64,000 nt of DNA from NCBI GenBank assembly GCA_023548195.1, contig JAJHZJ010000695.1:248001-312000 (forward strand), in the 5' to 3' direction. Both the position numbers and the translations under genes were made by a program. Source of the stretch: Bettongia penicillata ogilbyi (Eukaryota > Chordata > Mammalia > Diprotodontia > Potoroidae). How positions within the stretch are numbered: position 1 is the stretch's first letter; the number at the start of each line of letters is the position of its first letter. Below, piece after piece: positions 1 through 10,715 of the stretch. The notes under the pieces are model-generated. The model was not told where the DNA came from. It was given only the letters and a program-made list of their open reading frames with translations, and made no database searches.

Positions 1-560
1 AGGCCTTGATTTCGAAGAGCTTATGTTCATTAGAGGAGATAATATGTATAGTATGTATATATATATTCACAGAAAAAATTATATTCTTATACACATGTCT
101 CTACACGTGTATTTCCACAACTATGTGTGTGTATATATTAAGCAGCTTCTGTTAACAAATAGCATCATAAGTCAAAGAAAGACACAGAAACATTGGGAAA
201 GCTTGTTAACATCTAAAACTTGGTTGCAGAACTCAGGCATAGAATAGTCAACAGAATGAATAGTGCTTGAAAAATTTTTGATGGTTATTAACTATGAGTA
301 AGGTACAACTGGCATCAAAGATGGTGGAAAACTAAGTATCTCCAAGACTGTAGGACAAAGTGAAATGTCCCATGATATGCAAAGAGTTTATGATGTCTGT
401 GCTTTGGATACAGTTAGTTCCAAGCAACAGCTATATGTGTATACAAAGCAAGTTATTCTCAAATGGAGAATGTTTTTGGAGGACTGGATAGATAATACAG
501 AGTGAGAAAATTTGAGATTTGGAATTCATCAATCAATAAGTATTTATTAAACATTTATTT
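1..560. other. AT-rich stretch, nothing recognised
   Basis: I see no gene here. It holds short TA/TG-rich runs near 40-145 and, from about 530, a few dozen bases resembling an old interspersed repeat (aagtatttattaaacattta). The open frames are short and low-complexity. Confidence 0.5.
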
Positions 561-579
561 GGAAGTTGGATAATACCTC

Positions 580-1800
580 AGCAGTCATTATATCCATTCC
601 ATAGAAAATTTATACAGAGGTCATCCAATTTCTTTTTGAAGACCTCCATGGGTAAATCACTACCTTTCAAGGTAGTTCATCTCACTTTGGGAAAGTTATA
701 ATTGTTAGGAATTTTTTTTTCATATTGCCTCATTTTGTTTCTTTGTAACTTCAATAAATCATTCCTAGTTCTGTCAATTTAGTCAAACAAAATATTGTTG
801 TGGATAAAACCCTAAGGGACAGAATTTCTAGGTAATTAATATTCAATTCATTAATTAGGCTAGCTAATAATGAATGATTGGTCAATAATTTCTTTCCATA
901 ACTGATTCCAATAGAGAATCTGAAGTGTTTTTAATCATATTTGTACCTTCTGACTGGGAACTCCCCTGACAAGTAAACTCAACTCTGATTGGTGGACATT
1001 TGATGAGGAAGTGGGCTAAAAGTCTTCATCTCATCCTGCTGAGAACATGATTTGATCATGACATTCAGTAGCTTCAGGCCACCTGTGCAGGAGAAACCAT
1101 TTCCATCCAGACCTCTCTATTTAGTTTTCACTTTCATGAGCTGGGTTGCCCTAAATTCTAATGGAGGGTATCAAGGACAGGGGTTCCTCCATTCAAGGTA
1201 AGAACTAGTCCAGACTGGTTTCTATTTATATTCTAAATAGAAATTAGGCTTCCCAGTTATGTGAGATTCTGCCCAACCTAGTCAAAGAACATGTGTCTTC
1301 GATGCATTGCAAATTAATTAGTTAGTTATAAATTAATATAATAACAATATAATATAAATTTCTCTCAATAGTCTTAATCTCTCTTACATATAATGACCTG
1401 TCAAGCACATGAAGAAATGTATTATGCCTATCTGATATCCCTCAAGTCTTATGCATGATTAAAATTCCCCACTCCTTCTACCTGATCATGTAAATTATGC
1501 TCTCAAGGCCATCACTAGCCTTATTGTCTTCCAGTGAGCATTCCCCAGCTTTCCAATGTCTTTCCTAAGCTCGAACCCCCCAAATTAATCACAGTACTAC
1601 AGATATCTGAACAAATGAGAGGATAATAGCTTCTGAGTCCTAGAAGCTATCTTTTCTATGCTTCTAAACACTGTATCACCTTTCTAACTTCTCTATTACT
1701 CTACTATCTAACTTTTAGCTTGTAGTTCACTGAAAGACTGAAATAATTTTCACAAAAACTGGTGGCTAGTCATGCCTCCCCAATCATATATTTGTTATAT
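580..1800 (-). repeat. Probable old CR1/L3-like LINE remnant
   Basis: Blocks around 690-790 (attgttaggaa, cctcattttgtttctttgtaacttc, cctagttctgtc), 1535-1680 (ccaatgtctttcctaagc, cacagtactacagatatctg) and 1700-1790 (gcttgtagttcactgaaaga, catgcctccccaatc) follow, in order, the antisense of the reverse-transcriptase C-terminal region of CR1-type LINEs as I know it. It is heavily decayed, and the middle (1140-1500) is not clearly assignable. This is a recognition by eye. Confidence 0.38.
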
Positions 1801-1890
1801 TTTTTGTTATATATATTTTTTTAAACTCAACTGTGGAGTTGATTTTTTAAACCTAAGTACTACTTTCATTTTTGTTTCCTTTAAAGGAAC

Positions 1891-2075
1891 AGAAACAGAC
1901 TTCAAAAATCAAAAATGATTCTCAAGAGTTAGTGTAAGAAACTAGTGTAAGAAACAGACTTCAAAAATCAAAAATGATTCTCAAGAGTTAGTGTAAGAAA
2001 CTAGTGTAAGAAACAGACTTCAAAAATCAAAAATGATTCTCAAGAGTTAGTGTAAGAAACTAGCTAGTGTAAGAA
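1891..2075. repeat. 59-bp minisatellite, about 3 copies
   Basis: The unit beginning agaaacagacttcaaaaatc recurs at 1891, 1950 and 2009, an exact 59-base period. Copies are nearly identical, and the last ends with a small insertion (ctag). High identity suggests a recent expansion. Confidence 0.93.
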
Positions 2076-2607
2076 CATTGGGGCAGACAGAAGAATATAT
2101 CAAGTAGGTGGAATGGAGTAATAAAAGCTACTAAACATCTATATCTATGACATTAGTCCCTTAAAAATGAGTTCTGGTTATTAGAAGAAGGTATCTCCTC
2201 CTACTTGAAGAAATAACCTCTGCAAAAATTTACAAGTGTCACTGGGAAAAGTACATCCAATAAAAGTCAGTGGAAAAAATATATTCATCATGTTTCAAAA
2301 TTGCCAGGGGATATTTTCAGGGACTGAAATATGTCACCCCATATGACCTGGGGTTATATATTTCAAGGGTATGTATTAGGACATTACCAAAACGCTCTTC
2401 AAATGTGTCAAATGTAACAATTATTGTACTTTTTAATAAATCTAAGGAGTTTGAGAAACAGATGCTATTGTCAAAGTGTCCTGGAAAGCTCTCTAAGGGT
2501 TATGAAATCCTGAGCATTAAAGCAAGCACCCTAGAGCAAAAGGTGTTTTTTTTTCTTCAACATGACTTCAATTTGAATGTAGGTACTTTAAAAAGGAAAA
2601 AAATTAC

Positions 2608-2674
<67 letters not shown>
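2608..2674. repeat. (TA)n microsatellite
   Basis: An almost pure alternating TA tract of about 67 bases with one interrupting G. It is likely length-polymorphic and can extrude a cruciform. Confidence 0.95.
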
Positions 2675-2675
<1 letters not shown>

Positions 2676-2874
2676 TTGGGAAATGAATCATTAGTTGAAA
2701 TTGGGTAATTAGTGGGGGGTTTTTGTTTGCTTGTTTGTTTTAACTATGACATTTAATCATGGTCTATTATGTACCCTATTTTTAGGGAAAGCTGATCTCA
2801 AAGATTTCAGAAAATGACTATGTCTCTTAATCTAAAATGGATAGCCATAGCCCCTTTTAAAAAAGAAGTTCTCA

Positions 2875-3045
2875 TTGTTCTTCCTTCCTTTTGAAGAGTA
2901 TCAATGACATCACAGGATATGTTGGATATACAAGGGCTGACTTGGTCAAAGTCATTGGCCATACTCTCTCTTACAGAATCATCACAATACAGTGGTAAGA
3001 CAAAAGTCAGGACAACTGGCAAAGTTCTTGGCAATGTGAATGTGC
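2875..3045 (+). repeat. Decayed marsupial SINE (gaagaggacc-type family)
   Basis: The text 'ccttttgaagagtatcaatg acatcaca ... cttggtcaaagtcattggcc ... caatacagtggtaagacaaaagtcaggacaactgg' follows the same family that is better preserved at 3552-3725. Strand is taken from that family orientation. Confidence 0.5.
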
Positions 3046-3059
3046 TGACTAATATCAGG

Positions 3060-3215
3060 ACAAATCATAAGAATATTATATATACGTACATGTAAGTATA
3101 TGTGTGTATATACATACATGTGTGTATATTACATCTAAGAATAGATATGTGAGTATATATATGTGTGTATATATATATATATATACATACATATATAAAT
3201 ATAAGTATATACACA
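3060..3215. repeat. TA/TG-rich simple repeat
   Basis: Alternating purine-pyrimidine DNA (tatacgtacatg, tgtgtatatacatacatg, atatatatatat). No gene is supported within it. Confidence 0.85.
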
Positions 3216-3284
3216 TACATTACAGCTAGGAAAGCAGAAGGAATAGTTCTACTCCTTGTAGTAGATAGAAACATGATTGTTTTT

Positions 3285-3810
3285 GTTCATTGTCCAGTCT
3301 CAGAGAGGACCAGTGACATCAGGAAGATGATGTCTTGACTTGCAAGGCAATTAGATTTATGTGAGGCAGAGGTGTGTAAAGGTATGAGCTTCACTCTTTC
3401 CTCCAAAGTCATCTGAGTCCAGTGGCAACATATAGGTCAGTGTAACTAGTACTAGGATGCAGTAGCAGACCTTGACCTTTTTAAGCTAAGGTCTTTCCCA
3501 GGGCTTAGTTTGTCTGAGGCAATACCCATTCAGTACTTAAAGGCTAAATTGTGTTCTTTGTTTTCAAAGAGGACCATGACATCAGAGAAGTGATGACATG
3601 ACTTGCAGTTGACTTTGATTTGAGTGAGTGAGGGCCGTGCAAGGTCATCAGCCTCACTTTCTCCTCCAGAACTATCTGGATTCAGTGACCTGATATTCAT
3701 AAGAATGACTGGAGATGGCCTAGGATGCAATGGGAGACCCTGGCCCTTTTAGGTTAAGGTTTTGTCAGGTACTCATTTGGAGCTTGGTAATGCCCATGAA
3801 TAGGCCTCTT
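3285..3810 (+). repeat. Head-to-tail pair of one marsupial SINE family
   Basis: Two direct copies of about 260 bases lie next to each other, 3288-3549 and 3552-3810. Both run: gagaggacca(g)tgacatca, ttgacttgca, a stretch ending cctcactttctcctcc, ctggattcagtg, then aggatgca-tggcag/gag-acc-tggcc-tttt and finally tgcccat. Related copies sit at 11935-12110 and 60895-61060. This is probably an RTE-mobilised SINE, but that name is from memory and not tested. Confidence 0.65.
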
Positions 3811-4030
3811 TAAGAAGCTATCACAGGATGGCCCCTTTAATTAGAAAAAAAAAAATCAAGCTGATAGGGAAAGACCCTCAAGATTGCTGTTGCAAAGAGA
3901 AACAGTTACTGTTGATATTCACTGTAAGTCAGGAGCTTCACTCTTTCCTTTAAGTGGAGCTTGGTCAAGGACCTACTCTGTCCCAATCTATGGGCTTCAG
4001 AGTGAACTGGGTTTAAAGTTTTAGGAAAGA
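3798..4030 (+). repeat. Dispersed repeat shared with 60460-60675
   Basis: Contains 'ggcctctttaagaagctatc', 'gcaacagttactgt'-like text and 'tctatgggcttcagagtg' followed by ggtttaaagttttaggaaag. The same blocks in the same order occur at 60463-60675 (taggtctgtttaagaagtaatc ... tctatgggcttcagagtg ... ggtttaaggttttgggaaag), so this is a repeat family rather than unique DNA. Confidence 0.65.
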
Positions 4031-4099
4031 GAGAAGGAGAAAGGGAGAGAGGGAGAAAGGAAGAGAGGGAGAGAGGAAGAGAGGGAGAGGAGAGAAGTA
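4021..4099. repeat. GA-rich polypurine tract
   Basis: About 80 bases almost entirely purine (gagaggga/ggaagaga units). A mirror-like polypurine run of this kind can adopt triplex structure. Confidence 0.9.
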
Positions 4100-4459
4100 T
4101 ACAACCTGTTAGTAGATGGGAGAAGATCCTACCCAACCCTCACTGCCAGAGGCAACTGATATGCTTATCTGCAACATAATCACACCTTTCTCTAACACTC
4201 AACAATTCTTTGATTCCCCTCCTTCACTGTCAGAACTCCTGAGTTGGGCATCACCCCCTTTTCCCATTCCCCCAGTAGTACTAAATAGCCATGAGAATAC
4301 TGGGTAGGAGCCAGCAGGAAAGTTTTTTCCCCTTGCCCCTTAAAGCATTTCATGGTTGATGTGAATACTCCTTAGAAGGTGACCTCTGCTCTAACATCCA
4401 GTGTCTCTTTTCATTTTACATGAGACAGTGATGACACAGGTACTAAAGGACTATAATCT

Positions 4460-4870
4460 ACATCCCAAATGTCTTGACATTATTTTCCCCCTTAATCTAC
4501 CTCTCATCTGAACTCTCCTCTTACCATTCAGGGGATCAAGATCATTCCAATCCCACAGGTTGTCAAAACCTCAGGGTCTTCTTCATATCATTACTTTCTC
4601 TTACCTCACATTCTCATATACTGTCATATCCTGCCACATCCTGTAAGTGTTATCTCTTTATCTCTCATATCCATTCCATTTTTTTTTCTACTTGCATGTC
4701 TCCCACTCAAATTCAGATTCTCATTAAGTCTCCCATGGACTATTACAATTGCTTCCTATTTGGTCTTCCTGCCTCTCGTTCATTTCCCATACAACTACCA
4801 TACAAAATATTTTTGTAAGGTATGTGTCTAACCACGGCCTCCACCATAAGTTCAGCAATTTTACTGATTT
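4460..4870 (+). repeat. L2-type LINE remnant
   Basis: The text 'tggactattacaattgcttc' followed by ctatttggtcttcctgcctc and then ctaccatacaaaatat matches the known L2 3' region (gactactgcaatagcctcct-aactggtctccctgcctc). It is decayed and no open frame is preserved. Confidence 0.5.
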
Positions 4871-4964
4871 GTTTCAAGCTCAGAAGAGTCTGGAAACCAC
4901 TGCATTAGATTATTTTTGTCAAGTTTAAGCCCTCTGCCCCTGCTTTATTTAACTCAGTCAATCA

Positions 4965-5090
4965 GTTGGCCAGTCAGCAAGCATTAATTCAGTACCTATC
5001 CTGTTTTAGGATCTTTGCTAAACTCTAGGAATAAAAGGAAAAGACAAAAAGAGATAAATAATTTGCTCTTATAAATCTTGGACTAATGAT
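4965..5090 (+). repeat. Old interspersed repeat (unnamed)
   Basis: The motif order 'agcattaattcagtacctat', ggatctttgctaaactctagg, aataaaaggaaaagacaaaaag is a decayed form of a mammal-wide repeat (…tattaagcacctactatgtgcc…gctaagcactggggatacaaag). Related fragments are at 27165-27245, 34625-34720 and 45010-45065. Confidence 0.4.
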
Positions 5091-5252
5091 AGACATGTTT
5101 TTATTCCCAGTAAACTTCACACATAGTGTTTCCCTCTCTTTGCAAAAATCAAACTCTTCCCCTTTCATCTTAATCCTAATTTTCACTAACTCATCTACTC
5201 CCAGAAGACAGCTTTGATCCTTGAAGTGATTCAGCTGATGAGAACTTTTTAT

Positions 5253-5273
5253 TTAATTGGGAGTCCCCTGGGA
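5253..5273 (+). promoter_or_regulatory. Composite homeodomain + O/E (EBF) site, OR promoter-like
   Basis: TTAATTG (5253-5259) is a homeodomain-type (Lhx2-like) core. Four bases later TCCCCTGGGA (5264-5273) is a perfect match to the palindromic Olf1/EBF consensus TCCCNNGGGA. Adjacent homeodomain and O/E sites are the known signature of olfactory receptor promoters. It lies 4.1 kb upstream of OR gene 1 on the same strand and 170 bp before a good splice donor. Assigning it to OR 1 is inference; no transcription evidence is available. Confidence 0.45.
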
Positions 5274-5299
5274 AAAAGAGTAGAAAAGAATCATCAACA

Positions 5300-5446
5300 T
5301 AAATATTTCTCCCAGACCAGTTATTCTGATGAAAACATACTACATACATCTTTTGCTCTTCTTCATTCACATCTTAGATAGATGGTCCCAGGCTGATCCA
5401 CAGCTTCAGTTTAACTGGACTCTTCATCCATCATCTTCTACTTCCA
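5300..5446 (+). other. Candidate noncoding first exon of OR gene 1
   Basis: A CAG|GTAATG donor lies at 5446/5447, about 170 bp downstream of the O/E site. Splicing to an acceptor at 9207 or 9314 would remove about 3.8 kb and join a 5' UTR to the OR 1 coding exon, a standard OR gene layout. The 5' boundary is arbitrary because no TSS element is clear. Confidence 0.3.
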
Positions 5447-6014
5447 GGTAATGAAACACTCTCTCCCATCTTTCTTTCAAAAGCTGGGAAAAAATCATGG
5501 GGAAAGAGGAGACCGATGTAAGAGAGGGAGATAACTTAAGATAAGAGGGATGGATATTGAGTCAGAAGTTCTGAAAACTCTCCATTCCTTAATCAAACCA
5601 TACTCTCTGGTCTTCAGTGATCAATGACCCCTAGAATGACTTACATGTCCCCCCCTCCACAAAACAAATCAATCTCAGATTAATCGTGTTTGTCTGTGTG
5701 TACACACACATATGCACTGAGATGTTTTAATGCTCTCAATGAATTATTTTCCATTACATGTATATCTTTGACCTTTCTCCCTCAGTTCGGTATGCATTAA
5801 TCTCTTCTCCATCTCCATAGGCAAAATTCTGGGAAAAAGTCACCTGCACTAGACAATGACTAAATCTCAACTTAATTTTCTTCTGAAGTATACTTCTTGC
5901 AAATCCCAATTCTACCACTTACTTCTTGCGCAGGTCTAAGCAGTATCTAATTTGTTTGACCTTATAAACTTTAAAAATTAACTTTTAAAGACCCTTACAG
6001 TTCTAAATATTTTT

Positions 6015-6135
6015 TTCAGTCATTCAGTCATGTCCAACTCTTCATGACCCCCTGTACTATACTGTCCATGGGACTTTCTTGGCAAAGATACTGAAGGGTT
6101 TTAGCTCTTTCTTCTCCAGATCAACAGGAAAGAGA
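6015..6135 (-). repeat. Marsupial tRNA-type SINE, fragment
   Basis: 'ttcagtcatgtccaactctt', catgaccccc, then cttggcaaagatactgaagg and ttcttctccag are the terminal part of the abundant marsupial SINE in antisense. The rest of the element is missing. Confidence 0.75.
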
Positions 6136-6299
6136 TGCATATGAAATGGAAATGATGACAAACTCAAAAGGATGGCCAAGAAATTGTTGATGTGTTTAAT
6201 TGAGGCTATATGAATGTATTCAACTCGAACCAATACTCTCAAAGATTTTACAGTTTAATATAAGAAAGATTGAGTGAGCAAATAATGAATAATCAAAGG

Positions 6300-6415
6300 A
6301 AAATATATATGTATATACACACATACATATACACACATATACATGCACACACTATATATCATATACATACATATGTACGTACATGCATGCATACATACAT
6401 ATATATATTTGCATG
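6300..6415. repeat. Mixed CA/TA simple repeat
   Basis: About 115 bases of alternating acacat/atatac/tgcatg units. It is open in both strands only because of its low complexity. Confidence 0.85.
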
Positions 6416-6811
6416 TGTAGTCTGGGTAAAATGCTACCAATTTATACCTAGAACCTCTCTCTGAAATTCCTGACTGGTGATGATCATCAAGCATTTGTTT
6501 AAAGACCATAAACAAGATGGGACTGTATAATCTTAAAGCAGTTCATCCCACCTAAACAACTACTCTAATTATTAGAAAGCATTTTTCCCTATCTGGATAA
6601 CATACAGATCTTCTTTCCTTCTGTTTTCCTTTATCATTATCCTTTATATCACATCTCCCCCAAGCCACAGCACTATGTAACCGCAGCTCTAAATTCTTCC
6701 AGGAATTGAACTGAATAGCTCCTATGTCTTTCTGCTGCTAAATAACTTCACCATGACCTCAGAATCATCTCTAGGAGGCACATAGTACTTTCTGCTGAAC
6801 TCTTAATAGCA

Positions 6812-7035
6812 GGAGTTTCTAATCAGAGATCCACAAATCCTGTCCATGCATAGGCTTCAGGGTAATTGTGAACTTCTATGGGGAGATATACACACATATA
6901 GATATATGTCAGATATAGACAAGATATGTAGACATATGTCCAATAATGTGTAATTGAAATGTTACATTTCTTTCACTTCACCAAACTGCCAAAGGGTTCC
7001 ATTAAAAAGGAAAAAAAAATAGGTAAGAGTGCCCT
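6812..7035 (+). mobile_element. Nonautonomous DNA transposon (MITE-like), copy 1
   Basis: It starts 'ggagtttctaatcagagatc' with cca shortly after, and ends 'accaaactgccaaagggttcc' then aaaaaggaaa...ggtaagagtgccc. This has the layout of the element at 12663-12897 and of a mammalian MITE known to me (ttcttaacc-ggggtcc ... actgccaaaggggtcc ... ggttaagaacc). It carries a TA-rich expansion in the middle. The family name is not certain. Confidence 0.5.
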
Positions 7036-7599
7036 CCTCTAGTGGTAACTGCTGAGTTACACAGCGTTATTTGGGAGTAATCTGTACAAGGTCTTCTATA
7101 GTTGCTCTAATTAAACAATGTTTTGTGCTATTATAGAATTATTCTTTTTTCTGTCGCTTTACTTGTAATTTCAAAGATTCACTAGCTTTCTCCAGGTGAA
7201 TTTTATGCATCTTATTTCTAAACCCTCTTTCCCCTTATTCACCCATCTTCTACAAGGATCCTTCCAGGGGAATGCCATGCATAGGAATACTTTGTAGAAC
7301 TTTAAATATTTTATATTGATAGTATCAAACTGAATAGAAAATAGAAGCACAAAATTTTTCATAAGGATCCTTGCAGGCTACATATTGACATGGGAAACCA
7401 TATGTTAATACTATCAGTATTTTATTCTATATTTATTTATTTTGTCAAATATTTCCAAATTAGATTTTAAATCTGGTTCAGTCTATTCAGATGTGTTGCA
7501 GGTATGTGTGTTTGATATTTCTATTGTATATTATTACTTCAAGCAGTCCATTCCCTTGTCAACAGTTGTCATTGCTAGAGAATGATTCATTGAAAAGCC

Positions 7600-7790
7600 C
7601 AGCGTAGCACTGCACTGTAGTGGGAGAAAGTACAACTCAGAGAATCAGAATTCAAATTCTGTCTTTGACACTCACTTGACCTTAAGCAAATCATTTTATT
7701 TCTCTGGGTCTCAGTATCCCCATCCTTAAAATGAGATTTTCAGATTGGATGGATTTTGAAGTTGCTTTACTTCAATAACTCTGTGACCTA
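7600..7790 (+). repeat. SINE (MIR/marsupial CORE-type)
   Basis: The succession tagtgggagaaagta, agaattcaaattctgtc, ttgaccttaagcaaatcatt, ctctgggtctcagtatcccc and aaaatgagattttcagattgg is the classic layout of a tRNA-derived CORE-SINE in sense orientation. Confidence 0.7.
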
Positions 7791-8089
7791 GTCCCTCCTT
7801 ATCAATAATGGTTTTCTTTATTATGATGGGTATCGTTAGCCCACTATTACAGTCCACACAAAAAGATTATATACTTGCTTAGTTTGAAAAATCTGCAGGT
7901 TATACTTCATTTGTGCAATTCTTTGAGGGGGACATTGTAATCCTGTAATTGGAGAGAATTGGCATCTACATGGATTGAGGTGAAATACTTAATCGCAACT
8001 CAAAGTTGGCTGTATACCTAATCCTAAAAATGTCTGAAAAAAACATTTGGAAGCCAGAATTTGATAAGTGCAGAAGGGGTCACTCACTT

Positions 8090-8275
8090 AATAGTAGATA
8101 TAAAATGAAGAACATTAGTTCAAGACTTAAGAAACTCAGAGACATGTTTCTCTGCTTTACTAATTATATGACCTTAAACAAGTCATTTCAACTTTTTGTG
8201 TCTAAATTTCCCCATCTTCAAAATGGGGGAACTAGAAGACTAATCAGATGATTACTAAGAAGTCTTGTAATTCTA
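8090..8275 (+). repeat. MIR-type SINE
   Basis: 'tatgaccttaaacaagtcat' followed by ttcaactttttgtgtc and cccatcttcaaaatggggga is the MIR core and 3' region in sense orientation. A short open frame overlapping it is an artefact of the SINE. Confidence 0.65.
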
Positions 8276-8529
8276 CAATCATAGTTTATTTTCTTGAGTA
8301 GATATTTCATTTCATTTTATTTTTCAGTGTATCTAGTGGATGAAAACGGGGAAGAAAGTGCTATGGCCACACCTATTCAAAGAAGTCTGGACAATTTCAA
8401 GTATTCCAGAAAGCAATAAATGGCAGTGTTATAGTGAGAATAACTACTACTCAAGCAAATCTAGGGTGTGGGCCTTAGAATCAAGAAAAAGAAAATCTTA
8501 ATGAGAAGAGTCTAGGCATCAGTTTAGGC

Positions 8530-8715
8530 TTGAGAGAGGACTGTAAAATAATAGACTAGGATCTGGAAGAGACCTTAGAACCATCTACTCAAACTTCCTC
8601 ATTTTAGAGATGGGGAAACTACAAAGTTTTGTAGGTAGTACATAGAGGAAATGAGATTTGAACCAAAACCCTTTGATTCCAAATACAACATAGTCTCCCC
8701 AGTACCATCACCTCC
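8530..8715 (-). repeat. MIR-type SINE
   Basis: Antisense MIR text: ctcattttagagatggggaaact, gaggaaatgagatttgaacc, then ctttgattccaaat. About 180 bases. Confidence 0.6.
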
Positions 8716-8854
8716 TTCTCCTAAGTGGAGTTATATCTTTAAATGGAAGATAATAATTGGGGTTAGTCCTATGATGTTTTGGTATAGAGAACTCTTGGAA
8801 AATGAAATTCCCTATACTTAAGTAATTCAGCATCTTCACTGCAGATTATAGTCT

Positions 8855-8995
8855 TGGAGAGTTGCCTAGCACACTGATGGAATAAACAACTTGCCCAGGG
8901 TCACACAGCCAGAATACATCAGAGTTAGAGTCAAGAGTTGAACCCAGATCTTCAGAATTCTGGAACCACTTTTCTATTCACTATGACAGGTGATC
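8855..8995 (-). repeat. MIR-type SINE
   Basis: 'acttgcccagggtcacacag' then agttgaacccagatcttcag and ctattcactatgacag is antisense MIR. It ends about 360 bp before the OR 1 start codon. Confidence 0.75.
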
Positions 8996-9187
8996 TTTAT
9001 AAAAGGAAACAATATGCAAATTGAGTATGGAACGGCTAATGATTTCCCAAAGAAAATATGTATGATAAACTCAAATTAGGATGTAGTTAACAAGCATACA
9101 AGTAAGAAATCGACATATAAATTGGTTTACTTATATACATGCAGGAAATAGTCAGTACTAATGCATCTTTCTTTAAGTCATTTTTCT

Positions 9188-9314
9188 TTTCTTTTTTTTT
9201 CTTACAGATTCTAACCAGATGAACTACAAGAAGAAAACACCAGTATCATTTAACCTAAGTGCTTCTTCTTTTATGATCTATTTATTCCAAACTTCTCTCT
9301 GCCTTCTTTTCTAG
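9188..9314 (+). other. Candidate splice acceptors 5' of OR gene 1
   Basis: Two polypyrimidine-AG acceptors precede the OR 1 ATG. One is the tract ending cttacag at 9201-9207, the other ctctgccttcttttctag ending at 9314. Either would leave a short 5' UTR (148 or 41 bases) in front of the coding exon, as in other OR genes whose coding exon is preceded by noncoding exons. Which is used cannot be told. Confidence 0.45.
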
Positions 9315-9355
9315 TGAATAGATCCTCAGCATTTTCAGTCAGCAGCCAAAAGGGG

Positions 9356-10300
9356 ATGTCCTCTTGTAACAGCTCCATTCCCCAGCCAGAGGTATTTGTA
9401 TTGGCTGGGATTCCAGGACTGGAGTCTTATCATGGCTGGTTCTCCCTGCCCTTCTTCTTGGTCTTCATCATTGCTCTTATTGGCAACATCACCATCGTGT
9501 TCATCATCCGTGCAGAAAAGAGTCTCCATGAGCCCATGTTCCTACTGTTGGCCATGTTGTCAGTTGTTGACTTGTCCTTAGTTAGTGCAACTGTGCCCCG
9601 CATGTTAGGTATCTTCTGGCTGGATGCTAAAGAGATCAGCATTAATGGGTGCCTTACCCAGATGTTTTTCATCCCATCTTTCTATGTCATGGAATCTGGC
9701 ATTCTTTTGACCATGGCTTTTGACCGTTTTGTAGCCATCTGCAATCCACTGAGATATACCACTATTCTAGCCAATAATTCACTCATAAAAATGGGACTGG
9801 CAGTCATAGCAAGGACTATGGCTGTGCTAACTCCAGCCCCTATCTTAGCCAAAACCTTGACCAGCTTCCAAACTAACATTATTCCCTACTCCTATTGTGC
9901 CTACATGGCTATGGTACAGATTGCTTGTGGTGACATTTCTAATCATGTTGTCTATGGCCTCATGGTCATTGTGACTTCTATTGGGATTGATCTACTCTTT
10001 ATCAGCCTCTCTTATGGAATGATTCTTCGAGCTGTCTTCCAGATACCCTCCTGGGAAGCACGGCACAAGGCCATGAGTACATGTAGCTCTCATCTCTGTG
10101 TCATTGCCCTTTTTTATTCACCTGTTGTGTTCTCTGTTTTGGCTCAAACATTTGGATACCAAATGCCTCCCCACTTCCAGATTATTGTAGACAACCTTTA
10201 CTTCCTGGTTCCTCCTATGATCAATCCCTTAGTCTATGGGGCAAGAACCAAGCAGATTAGGGAATGTATTCTCCAAGTCCTACATTACCATTCAAATTAA
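9356..10300 (+). CDS. Class I olfactory receptor, OR52-like (OR gene 1)
   Basis: A complete single-exon odorant receptor of 314 residues, a plasma-membrane seven-helix GPCR signalling through Golf in olfactory neurons. I start at the ATG at 9356; the open frame extends 14 codons upstream only via non-ATG codons. Visible landmarks are: N-glycosylation site NSS at residues 5-7, GIPGLE at 18-23 (class I mark), GN at 43-44 in TM1, LHEPMF at 57-62, Cys99 before TM3, MAFDRFVAIC at 120-129 at the end of TM3, SY plus KAMSTCSSH in TM5-TM6, and NPLVY at 290-294 in TM7. There is no signal peptide, as usual. Length and landmarks show no damage, so it should be functional. Helix features such as PRMLGIFW and LRYTTIL suggest OR52 rather than OR51; subfamily assignment needs a phylogeny. 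It is more distant from OR genes 2 and 3 than they are from each other. Confidence 0.95.
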   Translation: MSSCNSSIPQPEVFVLAGIPGLESYHGWFSLPFFLVFIIALIGNITIVFIIRAEKSLHEPMFLLLAMLSVVDLSLVSATVPRMLGIFWLDAKEISINGCLTQMFFIPSFYVMESGILLTMAFDRFVAICNPLRYTTILANNSLIKMGLAVIARTMAVLTPAPILAKTLTSFQTNIIPYSYCAYMAMVQIACGDISNHVVYGLMVIVTSIGIDLLFISLSYGMILRAVFQIPSWEARHKAMSTCSSHLCVIALFYSPVVFSVLAQTFGYQMPPHFQIIVDNLYFLVPPMINPLVYGARTKQIRECILQVLHYHSN

Positions 10301-10569
10301 GTTTTAAGACAGTAGTGATCTGATTTTGAAAAGATACTTGTGAATTTGGAAAGTCTGTAAGAAAAACTGGTGGAAACAATTCCAGACATAAGAATATCAT
10401 TCTTGGGATATCATTACAAGTCTTTCCATGAGCATGTTACTTTTTTTTTTCAATTTCTATGTCACATTCTTGATTTATTTTGAGATTATAGTCCACTAAG
10501 TAACACAAGATTCAGTTTTTAAAGCTTTTTAGGGCATGGTCAACTAGAACCTATATGTTTTCAGTTGTT

Positions 10570-10715
10570 GTGCTGTTATGGTTGTTGTTTTGTAGAGGCA
10601 ATAAGGGTTATGACTTACCCAGAAGTACACTGCTAGTAAGTGTCCAAAACTAGATATGACCTCAGGTCCTTCTGATTCCAGGGCCTTCATTGAGCCGTCT
10701 AACTGCCCTGAGAAA
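10570..10715 (-). repeat. SINE remnant, antisense
   Basis: 'gcaataagggttatgactta' then cccagaagtacactgctagtaagtg, atatgacctcaggtccttct and gattccagggcc is an antisense tRNA-type SINE, about 270 bp after the OR 1 stop codon. Confidence 0.65.

Noticed and set aside
2270..2686. 138-codon open frame on +
   Set aside because: Its last third is translated TA microsatellite and the rest lacks any domain or conservation signal.
9314..9355. Longer N-terminus for OR gene 1 starting at 9314
   Set aside because: It would need a GTG start. The ATG at 9356 gives the normal N-terminal length with a glycosylation site, and 9314 is also the end of a likely splice acceptor.
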